From: CAJXNP01 sp050305935
GTDB lineage: Bacteria > Bacteroidota > Bacteroidia > Cytophagales > Cyclobacteriaceae
Assembly (NCBI GenBank): GCA_050305935.1
Contig: JBNLGG010000002.1
Span: 62,001-126,000 of the forward strand
Reading direction: 5' to 3'
Length of the DNA stretch: 64,000 nt
Within the stretch, counting starts at the first letter, position 1. Each line of letters begins with the position of its first letter. Below, one piece after another: positions 1 through 8,637 of this stretch. A program made the position numbers and the translations under genes. Below the pieces are notes generated by a model. The model was not told the origin of the DNA and searched no databases. It saw only the letters and a program-made list of their open reading frames with translations.

Positions 1-40
1 CCAGAAGAAGTTTCAATATTTTACTGCTCGACGAATCCAT

Positions 41-634
41 TTAATACTTTTTGGAGAGTTCATTTAGAAATTTAATAATATTTTCAATAGTAAGGGTATA
101 ATCAATTTCCGTTATTTTCAGCGCTGCGTTGGGCATGGTGTCTATCAAACATTCTTTTGGGTCCTGAACAATCGTCAGACCTCCTTTTTCTTTAATTGCC
201 TTCATGCCATTAGCACCATCCTTATTAGCTCCTGATAAAAGAATTCCTATTAGCCTTTGTTTATATGCGTAGGCCGAAGACTCCAGGGTAATATCTATGG
301 AAGGTCGCGAATTGTTTACCATCGATTCGGTTGATAATGCAAATGTATGTCCGAGTTCTAAATACATATGATAATTGGCTGGAGCCAGATACACTTTCCC
401 TTTCTTCACACCTTCCTTGTCATAGGGCTCAATGACCGGCTTAACACTTTTAATCGACAGCGCTTCGATAAATCCATTCCGCACATGTTTAAGGCGATGT
501 AAACACATGATAATCGGCAGAGGAAAGCCTTCTGAAATACTTGAAAGAATCCTGGTAATTCCCTGGAAACTTCCTGCGGAACCCCCTATTACCACTGCTC
601 TGTACGAATTATTTAAATCTGAAAAATTCATCAA
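41..634 (-). CDS. cheB: CheB-type protein-glutamate methylesterase, catalytic domain only
   Basis: Hydrolyses glutamyl methyl esters (or deamidates glutamine) on chemoreceptor-like proteins in the cytoplasm. At 197 residues it is just the CheB catalytic domain; the N-terminal receiver domain of classical CheB is absent. The catalytic triad can be placed: Ser19 in GGSAGS, His46 in CLHRLKH and Asp139 in SGANKDG. It lies 21 bp downstream of the cheR gene on the same strand, so the two probably form an operon that continues beyond the left edge of the window. No chemoreceptor, CheA or CheW is visible here. Stand-alone CheB/CheR pairs in Bacteroidota are often attached to PAS-kinase signalling rather than flagellar chemotaxis; that role is inference. 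Family assignment is secure. Confidence 0.9.
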   Translation of the reverse strand: MMNFSDLNNSYRAVVIGGSAGSFQGITRILSSISEGFPLPIIMCLHRLKHVRNGFIEALSIKSVKPVIEPYDKEGVKKGKVYLAPANYHMYLELGHTFALSTESMVNNSRPSIDITLESSAYAYKQRLIGILLSGANKDGANGMKAIKEKGGLTIVQDPKECLIDTMPNAALKITEIDYTLTIENIIKFLNELSKKY

Positions 635-655
635 TTGTCTCCAGAATGTAGTGCC

Positions 656-1486
656 CTATTCCTTAATTTTCTTGTAGATTTTTTCTTCATTGTTTACCAC
701 AATAAACTTGTTGGCAATTTCGCACCAGATAAGAGATTCCTTTGACCCTATGGCCAGGTATCCATATTTAAAAATGCTTTCATGCAGTTTTTTCAGCACA
801 TCATTTTGTAAGGTTTGATTGAAATAGATCATTACATTTCTACACAGGACAATGTCAAATTTGCTAAACACTATTCCGTTTACCAGGTCGTGTAATCGAA
901 AAGATACATTTTCAATCAAGGATTTGTCCATATAAGCAAAACCGTTTTTCTCCTGATAGTACTTGTTCAACCCCTCGTCGCCCTGAACCCGTACAAAGTT
1001 TTTTTCATTCAAGTCCATTGATTTAATTGGAAACACTCCTTGCTTGGCTTTCTCAATAATCACACTGTCAATGTCTGTTGCAATGATTTTGCTGTTTTGA
1101 AGAATGCCCATTTCCTTTAATAAAATGGCCATCGAAAAAACCTCCTCCCCGGAGGAGCATCCGGCATGCCAAATGCTGATTTTTTGATGATTAAGTAGGA
1201 TATTTGGTATTATTTTATCTCTTAAGACCCTCCAAAATGACGGATCACGGAACATTTCTGTAACATTTACGGTGATTTCTGATAAGAATTCCTGAAAAAA
1301 GGTCTCACTCTCTCCGATCTTTTTTATAAGGATATCGATGCTATTAAACTTGTATAGTTCAAGGATTCTGCTTACCCTTCTTTTGAAAGAGGACATCGCA
1401 TAGTTTGTGAAATCGTAATTATATTTTTCTTTGATGAGTTCTGTTAACTTCCTGATGTCAACAATATGAATCTCCTGCATAGCCAA
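656..1486 (-). CDS. cheR: CheR-type protein-glutamate O-methyltransferase
   Basis: SAM-dependent methyltransferase that methylates glutamates on chemoreceptor-like proteins; cytoplasmic. The 276 residues are the usual CheR length: a helical N-terminal domain (about 10-85, with the NVTEMFRD segment at 74-81) followed by the Rossmann SAM-binding domain with WHAGCSSGEE at about 106-115 and the CRNVMIYF motif near residue 216. It is the first gene of a minus-strand pair with cheB, 21 bp apart. The 286-bp gap between this start and the divergent gene at 1773 must hold its promoter, but I see no exact TAnnTTTG there. No tetratricopeptide or kinase fusion is present. Confidence 0.92.
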   Translation of the reverse strand: MAMQEIHIVDIRKLTELIKEKYNYDFTNYAMSSFKRRVSRILELYKFNSIDILIKKIGESETFFQEFLSEITVNVTEMFRDPSFWRVLRDKIIPNILLNHQKISIWHAGCSSGEEVFSMAILLKEMGILQNSKIIATDIDSVIIEKAKQGVFPIKSMDLNEKNFVRVQGDEGLNKYYQEKNGFAYMDKSLIENVSFRLHDLVNGIVFSKFDIVLCRNVMIYFNQTLQNDVLKKLHESIFKYGYLAIGSKESLIWCEIANKFIVVNNEEKIYKKIKE

Positions 1487-1772
1487 TTATTTTACAAATA
1501 CAGATTGCTTGATTTTTTACTTCCCCCGCGGATAAGCATTTCAGATGTAAATGGGATTTTCATCAAATAATTATTTCCCCCAAATGGACTTAAAACTCTC
1601 CAACTGACGAAATATAAAATAATTATTTAAACTTTTCATTGCTAAAATTTGATTTTATAGTCTGGCAGGATGTAATTTTTTGATTAAATGTAAATGAAAG
1701 CTTCAATCCTCTTTGGGCTTCATAATTCGGCCAAAATTGGCGATTTTAGTTTGACAATTTGAACCAAAATGT

Positions 1773-3119
1773 ATGGCTAGTACTTTCAAAACGATATTGC
1801 TTTTAGGTGCCGGACGATCAACCAATGTGCTAATCTCTTATCTTAAAAAAGAGTGCATTGAAAAAGGATGGAAAATCAGGGTTGGTGATATCTCCCTGGA
1901 ACTTGCACAAAACAAAATAGCCAATACCCCAATTGGTGAAGCGTTTCAGTTTGATTTATTTAATCATGACCAGAGGAGGAAGGAAATTCGAAATGCAGAT
2001 TTGGTTATCTCCATGATGCCCTCGCACCTTCATTTCCTGATAGCGAAGGATTGTGTGGAGTTTGGTAAAAACATGACCTCGGCTTCCTACATTTCCGATG
2101 AAATAAAGTCGCTAGATGATAATGCTAAAAAGAAAGGCATAACGATTTTAAAAGAATGCGGACTGGATCCGGGGATAGACCATATGTCAGCGATGAAGGA
2201 GATTGATGAGATAAAAAAGACTGGTGAGCTGCTAGCTTTTGAAACGTTTACCGGAGGACTGCTGGCCCCGAGTAAAGATGACAATCCCTGGGAATATAAA
2301 TTTACCTGGAATCCAAGAAATGTTGTACTGGCCGGGCAGGGAGGCGTTAAGTTTTTGCAGGAGGGCAGGTACAAGTACATTCCTTATCATAAGGTGTTTA
2401 AAAGGACCGAGCAGATCTATATTCCAGAATATGGATATTTTGAGGGATATGCTAACAGAGATTCATTGCGGTATATCGATGTGTATGATTTAAAGGGAGT
2501 GAAGACGCTGTTTAGAGGCACACTGAGAAAAAAAGGATTTTGCAGGGCATGGGATATTTTTGTGCAACTTGGAGCCACAGATGATTTTTATGAGATGGAG
2601 GGTGTAGGCTCTATGACCCACCGACAGTTTATTAATTCTTTTTTGGCGTACAATCCAAATGATTCCATCGAGTTAAAGCTTGCCCATTACATGAACCTAC
2701 CAATGGATTCGGAGGAAATGTTTATGATCAGGTGGCTTGGTTTATTTAGCGATGAATTAGTTGGGCTAAAAAAGGGTACGCCTGCCCAGATACTGGAACA
2801 CATATTATCAAAGAGATGGAAATTAACCGGGGAGGATCGTGACATGATTGTGATGTATCACAAGTTAGTCTTCCAGGCAGCCGGTAAAATCAGGCAATTG
2901 AATACATACATGGTGTTAGAAGGACAAGATGCCCATAACACGGCCATGGCAAAAACTGTCGGCTTACCTCTGGGCATTGCCAGCAAGCTAATGCTTGAAG
3001 GTAAAGTTAAAACCAAGGGCGTGATCATACCTATATATAAAGATATTTACGAGCCGGTGATGGAAGAACTAACAAAGGAAGGGCTTGCCTTCAAAAGGGA
3101 AGTATTGATGGTGATGTGA
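1773..3119 (+). CDS. Saccharopine dehydrogenase-like oxidoreductase
   Basis: Predicted NAD(P)-dependent oxidoreductase of the saccharopine dehydrogenase/reductase (LYS9-like) family. The N-terminus has a Rossmann nucleotide site (LLGAGRST at about residues 10-17), followed by VISMMPSHLH and a catalytic-region block around residues 120-135 (KECGLDPGIDHMSA) typical of the family. Length 448 fits LYS9-like enzymes. The substrate may be saccharopine in lysine degradation or another opine-like compound; no lysine genes are adjacent, so the pathway is not set by context. The ATG at 1773 gives a compact N-terminus ahead of the Rossmann strand. Confidence 0.88.
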   Translation: MASTFKTILLLGAGRSTNVLISYLKKECIEKGWKIRVGDISLELAQNKIANTPIGEAFQFDLFNHDQRRKEIRNADLVISMMPSHLHFLIAKDCVEFGKNMTSASYISDEIKSLDDNAKKKGITILKECGLDPGIDHMSAMKEIDEIKKTGELLAFETFTGGLLAPSKDDNPWEYKFTWNPRNVVLAGQGGVKFLQEGRYKYIPYHKVFKRTEQIYIPEYGYFEGYANRDSLRYIDVYDLKGVKTLFRGTLRKKGFCRAWDIFVQLGATDDFYEMEGVGSMTHRQFINSFLAYNPNDSIELKLAHYMNLPMDSEEMFMIRWLGLFSDELVGLKKGTPAQILEHILSKRWKLTGEDRDMIVMYHKLVFQAAGKIRQLNTYMVLEGQDAHNTAMAKTVGLPLGIASKLMLEGKVKTKGVIIPIYKDIYEPVMEELTKEGLAFKREVLMVM

Positions 3120-3170
3120 CAACCTTTTGTTTACCGGCACAGGAAGGAATGTAGCCTTCCCCATTTTGAA

Positions 3171-3440
3171 GTGAGTAAATTGGGAGAAAAACCAAATAGA
3201 GATGCCTTGGAAAAATTGTATAACTATAGAACAAAAAATTCGAATTTATTTGTAAATGGCAGACCAAAACTTCAAACTGACGATTTTAAACTAATAATCG
3301 ATTGTGAAGATGAGTCGAAGCTCCTATGGGGATTCTACGGAAATCTTTTTTATCCCCGTCTTCCAGAACTATATTATATACCGGATAATGCAGTGTCGGT
3401 CAAGGATAAAGACTTCAAGGGAGAAGAAAGAACGGCTTAG
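3171..3440 (+). CDS. Small hypothetical protein
   Basis: An 89-residue open frame with a GTG start, 51 bp after the saccharopine dehydrogenase-like gene on the same strand. I do not recognise a family. The composition is plausible for a soluble protein: charged N-terminus, then a hydrophobic/aromatic stretch (LLWGFYGNLFYPRLPELYY at about 52-70). It may be a real small gene or the remnant of a longer one. No ribosome-binding site or promoter can be seen. Confidence 0.4.
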   Translation: MSKLGEKPNRDALEKLYNYRTKNSNLFVNGRPKLQTDDFKLIIDCEDESKLLWGFYGNLFYPRLPELYYIPDNAVSVKDKDFKGEERTA

Positions 3441-3655
3441 CAAAATAATTCTTTGCCACCTGTGAATCTACTTCATGTTATCTGAAGTGTTTCAATTGCC
3501 ATATTATTTTGATACCTTTTGCGACTATTTAAAAAATCAAAGTCTTGAACATTAAAATTTGCAAATAGCGAGGTTACAATTGTATTATTCCTATCATAAA
3601 TAGAAACAATCTACTGTTTTGTGGTATATTAAACCACACAAAAAATGTGAACGAA

Positions 3656-4162
3656 ATGAGACGAAAATATTTTTTATTGTTTGTTGGTTTACTTTTAATC
3701 GGAACCCAAAGCAACGCTCAGTCAAACATCTACAAGTTGCATTCATTATTTATTTACAATTTCACTAAACACATTCAGTGGCAACAGGGTACTGGTAATT
3801 TCACAATAGGTGTTTATGGTAGTGACTTAGCTTATCAGGTGTTGGAGGAAAACCTGGCATCTAAAAGAGTCTGGAGTCAACCGATCAATCTGGTGAAACT
3901 TTCAGATAACAGCAGTACTGCCAATTGCCATTTGATTTATGCTCCTAAGTCTAATAGAAGTAAAATTATTTCGCTTATAGAAGCTACCGATCTTCACAAC
4001 AAACTTATAGTTACCGAGGATGATATGGTTGAGTTCGGTGCTCAAATAAGCTTCTTTTTAAAGCAAGATCGGCTAAACTTTAAAATTTCCAGGGATAAGT
4101 GTGAGTCGAGTGGATTAAAAGTTAGCAGCGCATTACTTACACTGGGGACAGTTGTGGATTAG
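3656..4162 (+). CDS. YfiR/DUF4154 family periplasmic protein
   Basis: Resembles YfiR, which in Pseudomonas is a periplasmic repressor of the diguanylate cyclase YfiN. The start is set at ATG 3656, giving MRRKYF then a hydrophobic signal peptide ending near SNAQ; an in-frame GTG nine bases upstream (3647) is the alternative. The mature part has the family hallmarks: a Tyr-rich first helix (HSLFIYNFTKHIQW), a central sheet, a VTEDDMVEFGAQISFF strand pair and a C-terminal LKVSSALLTLG helix. No YfiN-like cyclase is adjacent, which differs from the Pseudomonas arrangement. The target is therefore unknown. Confidence 0.8.
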   Translation: MRRKYFLLFVGLLLIGTQSNAQSNIYKLHSLFIYNFTKHIQWQQGTGNFTIGVYGSDLAYQVLEENLASKRVWSQPINLVKLSDNSSTANCHLIYAPKSNRSKIISLIEATDLHNKLIVTEDDMVEFGAQISFFLKQDRLNFKISRDKCESSGLKVSSALLTLGTVVD

Positions 4163-4166
4163 ATTT

Positions 4167-4874
4167 TTATTCAAACATCCCCCTTTTCTCCATCATTTTT
4201 AGAATACATTCTACTATTTCGTCCTCTGAACAAGAGTAGTAGTTAAAGACGACATCAAAAGCTGTTTCATCAATCTGGCCATTGGCGAAAAATGTTCGCA
4301 AGTGATCCCGGTGCTGGTCGACCTCTTTTATCCTCTTCTCGGCTTCTGCCATTGTAATCATGTAACGCTTGCTGATATCGTTAATTCTCCATTCAATTGG
4401 AGCAGTTATTTTAATGTGGATTGATTTTTTTACATTTTTAAGGAGGGCCACTCCACCACGGCCTACTATTATTATCCTTCCTTTTTTAGCATACTCCTTT
4501 ATAATATCTCCTATCGTCTTTTTTATCTTGATGTCTCCTGGATAGTATTTATTTGTAAAGGATAAAAGGATATCGTCTATCATTCCCTGGTCATCTTTGT
4601 TTGCTATATTTTTTATAAGATCAGGTTTAAGGCGTAATTCTTTTGCTGATTTTTCCATAATCTCTTTTCCCACCCAAGACCACTTTTCCGTCAATTGGTG
4701 TTGGTACCCATACTGGTTAATGGCTGAAGAGATCATACCAGCGAGTCGTTTTGCAGGGCATCCGTAGTCCCTGGATATGGTAATGACCGGGCCGAGGGGA
4801 ACTGTAGTTTTTTTTTCAGGGTGTCCTTCAGGTTTCAGGCGTTTTTCCATGTAGGATTGAAAAACAGTGTTCAT
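4167..4874 (-). CDS. Cytidylate kinase-like P-loop protein
   Basis: A 235-residue protein of the cytidylate kinase-like family (AAA_26 type). The N-terminal nucleotide-binding segment reads VITISRDYGCPAKRLAGMIS, in which the Walker A is non-canonical, as is normal for this family. The central GRIIIVGRGGVALLKN strand and the later WRINDISKRY and HRDHLRTFF segments match the NMP-kinase-like fold. Substrate is not established for the family. It converges with the yfiR-like gene, whose stop is 5 bp away. The ATG at 4874 leaves about 35 poorly conserved residues ahead of the domain. Confidence 0.78.
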   Translation of the reverse strand: MNTVFQSYMEKRLKPEGHPEKKTTVPLGPVITISRDYGCPAKRLAGMISSAINQYGYQHQLTEKWSWVGKEIMEKSAKELRLKPDLIKNIANKDDQGMIDDILLSFTNKYYPGDIKIKKTIGDIIKEYAKKGRIIIVGRGGVALLKNVKKSIHIKITAPIEWRINDISKRYMITMAEAEKRIKEVDQHRDHLRTFFANGQIDETAFDVVFNYYSCSEDEIVECILKMMEKRGMFE

Positions 4875-4976
4875 AGTAGAAATAGTTTGACTTCTAAATA
4901 TATAAACACTTAAAGATGTATTTGGATTCTCAATCCCAGCAAAAAGTGAAGCTGTTTATGATAAAAGTTTTGATTT

Positions 4977-5432
4977 TTAGGTTTGTTTTCTAAAAGCAAG
5001 AATTCTGGCGGTATTACCGGATGAATCAAGTATGTGAATATTTAATAATGTGCCCTTTACATTTGCCTTACAGGAGTAGTAATTTCCTTCCTCACGAATG
5101 TATATTTTACCTTTGTCCCAACTTTTACTGTTGCTGTTATAAACCAGGCCAGTAATTATTTTCAACCCTTTGATGGGTAATTTTCTAAATTTTTCGTCAG
5201 GATTATTTACATCAATTTTTACATCTCCGTTAGCATCTTTCTCATTTTTCAACCAAACAATCCTCGCCTGAAACTCTGTGCCTATTTGGCTAATATTGAT
5301 GATGTATTCTTCGTTTTCGGCACGCCATGCTCCCTCGATTTCAACTTGCGCTAACGAAGAGGAAGGAAAATACAGTAATGCAGCTAGCATACTGATATGA
5401 AGAAATGATTTAAAACCGGTATTTAAATACAT
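4977..5432 (-). CDS. DUF2147 family secreted protein
   Basis: A 151-residue exported protein: signal peptide over about residues 1-29 (cleavage near SSLAQ), then a small beta-rich DUF2147 domain starting IEGAWRAENEEYIINI. The motifs GLKIITGLVYNSNSKSWDKG and GKIYIREEGNYYSCK are characteristic of this family, which often appears in Bacteroidota and Proteobacteria and has no fixed function. It stands alone on the minus strand between the kinase-like gene and the divergent aldehyde dehydrogenase. Confidence 0.82.
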   Translation of the reverse strand: MYLNTGFKSFLHISMLAALLYFPSSSLAQVEIEGAWRAENEEYIINISQIGTEFQARIVWLKNEKDANGDVKIDVNNPDEKFRKLPIKGLKIITGLVYNSNSKSWDKGKIYIREEGNYYSCKANVKGTLLNIHILDSSGNTARILAFRKQT

Positions 5433-5516
5433 AATTTCCTTTAATCTCTTAAATTATTGATGAATATAGGAATGAGTGTTCAAAGTTCTTAAAAAAAACG
5501 ATCCAAAATCCAAAAA

Positions 5517-6902
5517 ATGGAAGCAAATGCAATTAATATTCAATCAATTTTTAATGAACAGAAATCTTTTTTTAGAGAACAAAAAACGCTAAAAATTTCA
5601 TTTCGGAGGGAACAGCTCAAAAAGCTGAAGCGAATTCTTATTGAGAACGAAGAGAAAATTTTTAATGCGCTAAAAGAGGACCTTTCGAAACCTTTTTTTG
5701 AAACCTATGGAACGGAAATCGCCCAGGTAATAGAAGAAATCAATTTTGCTACAGCCAACTTAAACTCCTGGTCAAGTCCGGAGAGGGTCAGAATGACCTG
5801 GGTTAGTTTTCCAAGTAAGCATTACATTTACTCCCTTCCACACGGTGTTATACTTATCATCGGTGCCTGGAACTACCCCATTTTATTGACATTGGCTCCT
5901 TTGGTAGGAGCCATGGCCGCGGGCAATTGCGCCATTATAAAACCTTCAGAGCTGGCAAAAAACACATCCTCCCTCTTGTTAAGACTGATAAATGAGAATT
6001 TTGATAGGAATTATATCAAAGTTGTAGAAGGGGGTGCCGACGAAACCCAGCAAATATTGTCTTGCGATTTGGATTATATCTTTTTTACTGGAAGCCCGCA
6101 GGTGGGGAGAATTATCATGCAAAAGGCAGCGGATCGATTGATTCCGGTGACACTTGAGCTTGGTGGTAAAAGCCCTTGCATTGTCGACGAAGATTCAAAC
6201 CTGGAAATATCAGCCAGGAGAGTAATATTTGGCAAGATGCTTAACGCAGGACAGACTTGTGTAGCCCCTGATTTTTTAGTGGTTCATAAGCAGGTAAAGA
6301 AGCAGTTTTTAGAATTGTTGAAAGGCAGGATTGAAGAGATCTATGGTGATGATCCTCAGTTAAATGAGGACGTAGCCTCAATAATTAATGAAAATCATTA
6401 CAAGAGGCTAACAGGCTACCTTAACGCCCGAGAAATATTTTACGGGGGAAAGAAAAATGATGAATTGCTAAAGATAGGACCCACCATCCTCACAGATGTC
6501 GATTGGAATGACCAGGTAATGCAAGAGGAAGTTTTCGGCCCAATTTTACCAGTATTGGAATTTGAAAACCTGGAAGATCTTATTGACGATTTAAATGATC
6601 GGGTAAAACCTTTGGCTGCCTACTATTTTTCAAAGAATAGAAAAAAACAAAACCGGATCATCGAAAAATTGAATTTTGGCGGTGGAGTGATAAATGATGC
6701 AATGTTTCAGTTTGGCAATCCTGAATTACCAATCGGTGGAATCGGGAGGAGTGGGATAGGCCAATATCACGGGAAATATTCATTTGATACTTTCAGCCAT
6801 AAAAAGAGTATCGTCAAAAAACCTTATTATTTTGATATGGATTTTCGTTACCCTCCCTACAAAGGTAAACTCAGATGGCTTAAATGGATATTTAAGCTAT
6901 AA
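5517..6902 (+). CDS. NAD(P)-dependent aldehyde dehydrogenase, family 3
   Basis: Oxidises aldehydes to carboxylic acids with NAD(P). The 461-residue length and C-terminal region (about 426-461, with the hydrophobic PPYKGKLRWLKWIFKL tail) fit class 3/fatty aldehyde dehydrogenases. Catalytic residues are present: Asn119 in GAWNYP, Glu214 in TLELGGKSP and the nucleophile Cys248 in NAGQTCVAPD; the NAD site TGSPQVG is at about 191-197. The basic and aromatic tail may associate with membranes, suggesting lipid-derived aldehydes; that is inference. It converges with the DinB-like gene, whose stop is 2 bp away. Confidence 0.93.
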   Translation: MEANAINIQSIFNEQKSFFREQKTLKISFRREQLKKLKRILIENEEKIFNALKEDLSKPFFETYGTEIAQVIEEINFATANLNSWSSPERVRMTWVSFPSKHYIYSLPHGVILIIGAWNYPILLTLAPLVGAMAAGNCAIIKPSELAKNTSSLLLRLINENFDRNYIKVVEGGADETQQILSCDLDYIFFTGSPQVGRIIMQKAADRLIPVTLELGGKSPCIVDEDSNLEISARRVIFGKMLNAGQTCVAPDFLVVHKQVKKQFLELLKGRIEEIYGDDPQLNEDVASIINENHYKRLTGYLNAREIFYGGKKNDELLKIGPTILTDVDWNDQVMQEEVFGPILPVLEFENLEDLIDDLNDRVKPLAAYYFSKNRKKQNRIIEKLNFGGGVINDAMFQFGNPELPIGGIGRSGIGQYHGKYSFDTFSHKKSIVKKPYYFDMDFRYPPYKGKLRWLKWIFKL

Positions 6903-6904
6903 AT

Positions 6905-7408
6905 TCAATTGGCTTTTTGAAACCTGATCGTTGAATAAGCCACTCCAAAATCTTGTGGTAGAGTTATTTTTGGAAAAACAGTTATTACTGCAATTTTTAC
7001 AATTGCCATATGATGGATGGCGTGTTCGATGTTATAGGCCAGTTCCCTGTTAATGGAAGTGTTAACCGCTGTTGGTTTTCCACTTTCTGTTGAATATGCC
7101 ACCTGTAATTGGATTGGCTTGTCTTTTTCTATACTATACAATGAATCAATTAATTTATTGATTTTATCAATGCATACATTTATATCTGATTCCAAAAGTG
7201 GGTCATGTTTGCGTTCATCATAATTGATATAATCATTACTTTCACTATGAAGAAGCAGATCAAAAAATTCCAAAACATGTCGAATATGTTTTCCCAATGA
7301 ATTACCCGATAACAAGTCAAGATTCGCATTGAATTCATTAGGGTTTAATTGTGATACGACGGACTTTAGTTGCTTGAGGATGATAGTTGCGGATTCTTTT
7401 AATTGCAT
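6905..7408 (-). CDS. DinB-like four-helix protein
   Basis: A 167-residue protein with the DinB/YfiT four-helix-bundle pattern. The probable metal-binding histidines are visible: one in GKHIRHVLEF (about 39-48) and two in NIEHAIHHMAIVKI (about 130-143). Members include bacillithiol/mycothiol-dependent transferases and proteins of unknown function; substrate cannot be given. It is a single gene transcribed toward the aldehyde dehydrogenase. Confidence 0.8.
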   Translation of the reverse strand: MQLKESATIILKQLKSVVSQLNPNEFNANLDLLSGNSLGKHIRHVLEFFDLLLHSESNDYINYDERKHDPLLESDINVCIDKINKLIDSLYSIEKDKPIQLQVAYSTESGKPTAVNTSINRELAYNIEHAIHHMAIVKIAVITVFPKITLPQDFGVAYSTIRFQKAN

Positions 7409-7548
7409 TATTTTCAGGGTTAATAGCTGAATTAATAAAAGTTGGCCAAACTAGAATGTCTGTTGAAAATCATTTGTCGAATTAATAAATATAAGGGTAT
7501 TTAAATTAATTTTCAGGCTGCAACAAATTATTTACGACGGGAAATACT

Positions 7549-8586
7549 ATGTCATTAAAAGATTGGATCTCTGTGAAAACCAAAAGGTTGATACATTATG
7601 AATATTGGCCTTTCTATATTTTTTATTTTCCAATGTATTTTTATGGTCTTTACCTGGCGATGAAGGCTAGATCATTCACCTATTTTTCCACCGTTAATCC
7701 TTGCATGAAGCACGGTGGAGTGATGGGTGTGTCGAAGTATCAAGTACTCAATTTAATTCCCAAAGAATATATTCCCGAATCAATATTGGTGGAAGAAGGG
7801 GCTCCTGTAGACAATACCCCGGATTTGCTGGAGAGAAATGATATGAGGTTTCCGTTGATATTAAAACCAGACGTAGGTGAACGTGGAAAACTTGTTGAGG
7901 TGGTTAAATCCATTGATGATCTCCTAGAGTATTTGCGGAAAATACATAGGGATGTCATCATCCAGGAGTTTGTTGATTTTCCTTTTGAAGCAGGTGTTTT
8001 TTACTTTAAGTATCCAGACGAAAAGAGGGGGACGATCAGCAGCATTGTTACGAAAGAATTTCTACATGTTACCGGTGATGGCAAAAGTTCCTTGTCAGAT
8101 TTAATCAGTCAAAACACGCGCGCATTTCATCGCAGATCCTACCTTTTTGATAAGTTTTCAAGCTGCCTGGCAAAAATACCATCCAAAGGAGAAAAAGTTT
8201 ATCTCGAGCCGATCGGTAATCATAATAGGGGAACAACCTTCTTAAATGGAAATCACTACGTGAATGATGAATTATTGCGGGTATTTGATAGTATTTCCGA
8301 AGAAATACCGGGGTTCTTTTACGGAAGATTTGACGTGAAAGCGAGAAGTGAAAAAGACTTTATTGCTGGTAGAAATATAAAAATTTTGGAATTAAACGGA
8401 GTGAGCTCGGAGCCTGCTCACATTTACGATCCCGAATATCGATTAATTCAAGCGTACAGGGATATTGCCAAGCACATGCGTATTGTATTTGAGATTGCTA
8501 AAATGAACTACAAGAAGGGTATTAAACGATCTTCGCTTAAGCATTTCTTAAAAGATCTACTTTTGCATTTCAGAACCAATGAGTGA
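7549..8586 (+). CDS. ATP-grasp domain protein (D-Ala-D-Ala ligase-like)
   Basis: A 345-residue ATP-grasp family enzyme. Residues 1-45 are hydrophobic and aromatic (WPFYIFYFPMYFYGLYLAMK), suggesting membrane association. The ATP-grasp core follows: FPLILKPDVGERGKLVEVV at about 102-120, VIIQEFVDFPFEAGVFYF at about 138-155, and the metal-binding block near ILELNGVSSEPAHIYDPE. Related Bacteroidota genes are usually labelled D-alanine--D-alanine ligase-like, but the N-terminal Ddl domain is absent, so a carboxylate-amine ligase of unknown substrate is the safer call. It converges with the secreted EEP-type phosphodiesterase gene; I cannot tell whether they act together. Confidence 0.75.
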   Translation: MSLKDWISVKTKRLIHYEYWPFYIFYFPMYFYGLYLAMKARSFTYFSTVNPCMKHGGVMGVSKYQVLNLIPKEYIPESILVEEGAPVDNTPDLLERNDMRFPLILKPDVGERGKLVEVVKSIDDLLEYLRKIHRDVIIQEFVDFPFEAGVFYFKYPDEKRGTISSIVTKEFLHVTGDGKSSLSDLISQNTRAFHRRSYLFDKFSSCLAKIPSKGEKVYLEPIGNHNRGTTFLNGNHYVNDELLRVFDSISEEIPGFFYGRFDVKARSEKDFIAGRNIKILELNGVSSEPAHIYDPEYRLIQAYRDIAKHMRIVFEIAKMNYKKGIKRSSLKHFLKDLLLHFRTNE

Positions 8587-8637
8587 TTTTTAATTCTTTG
8601 TGTTGGGTCACAAAACAAAGGCATTCCTTTGCAAATT

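Noticed and set aside
1487..1772. Promoter in the cheR/saccharopine dehydrogenase gap
   Set aside because: The nearest candidate (TTAGTTTG near 1746) has wrong element spacing and no -33 partner.
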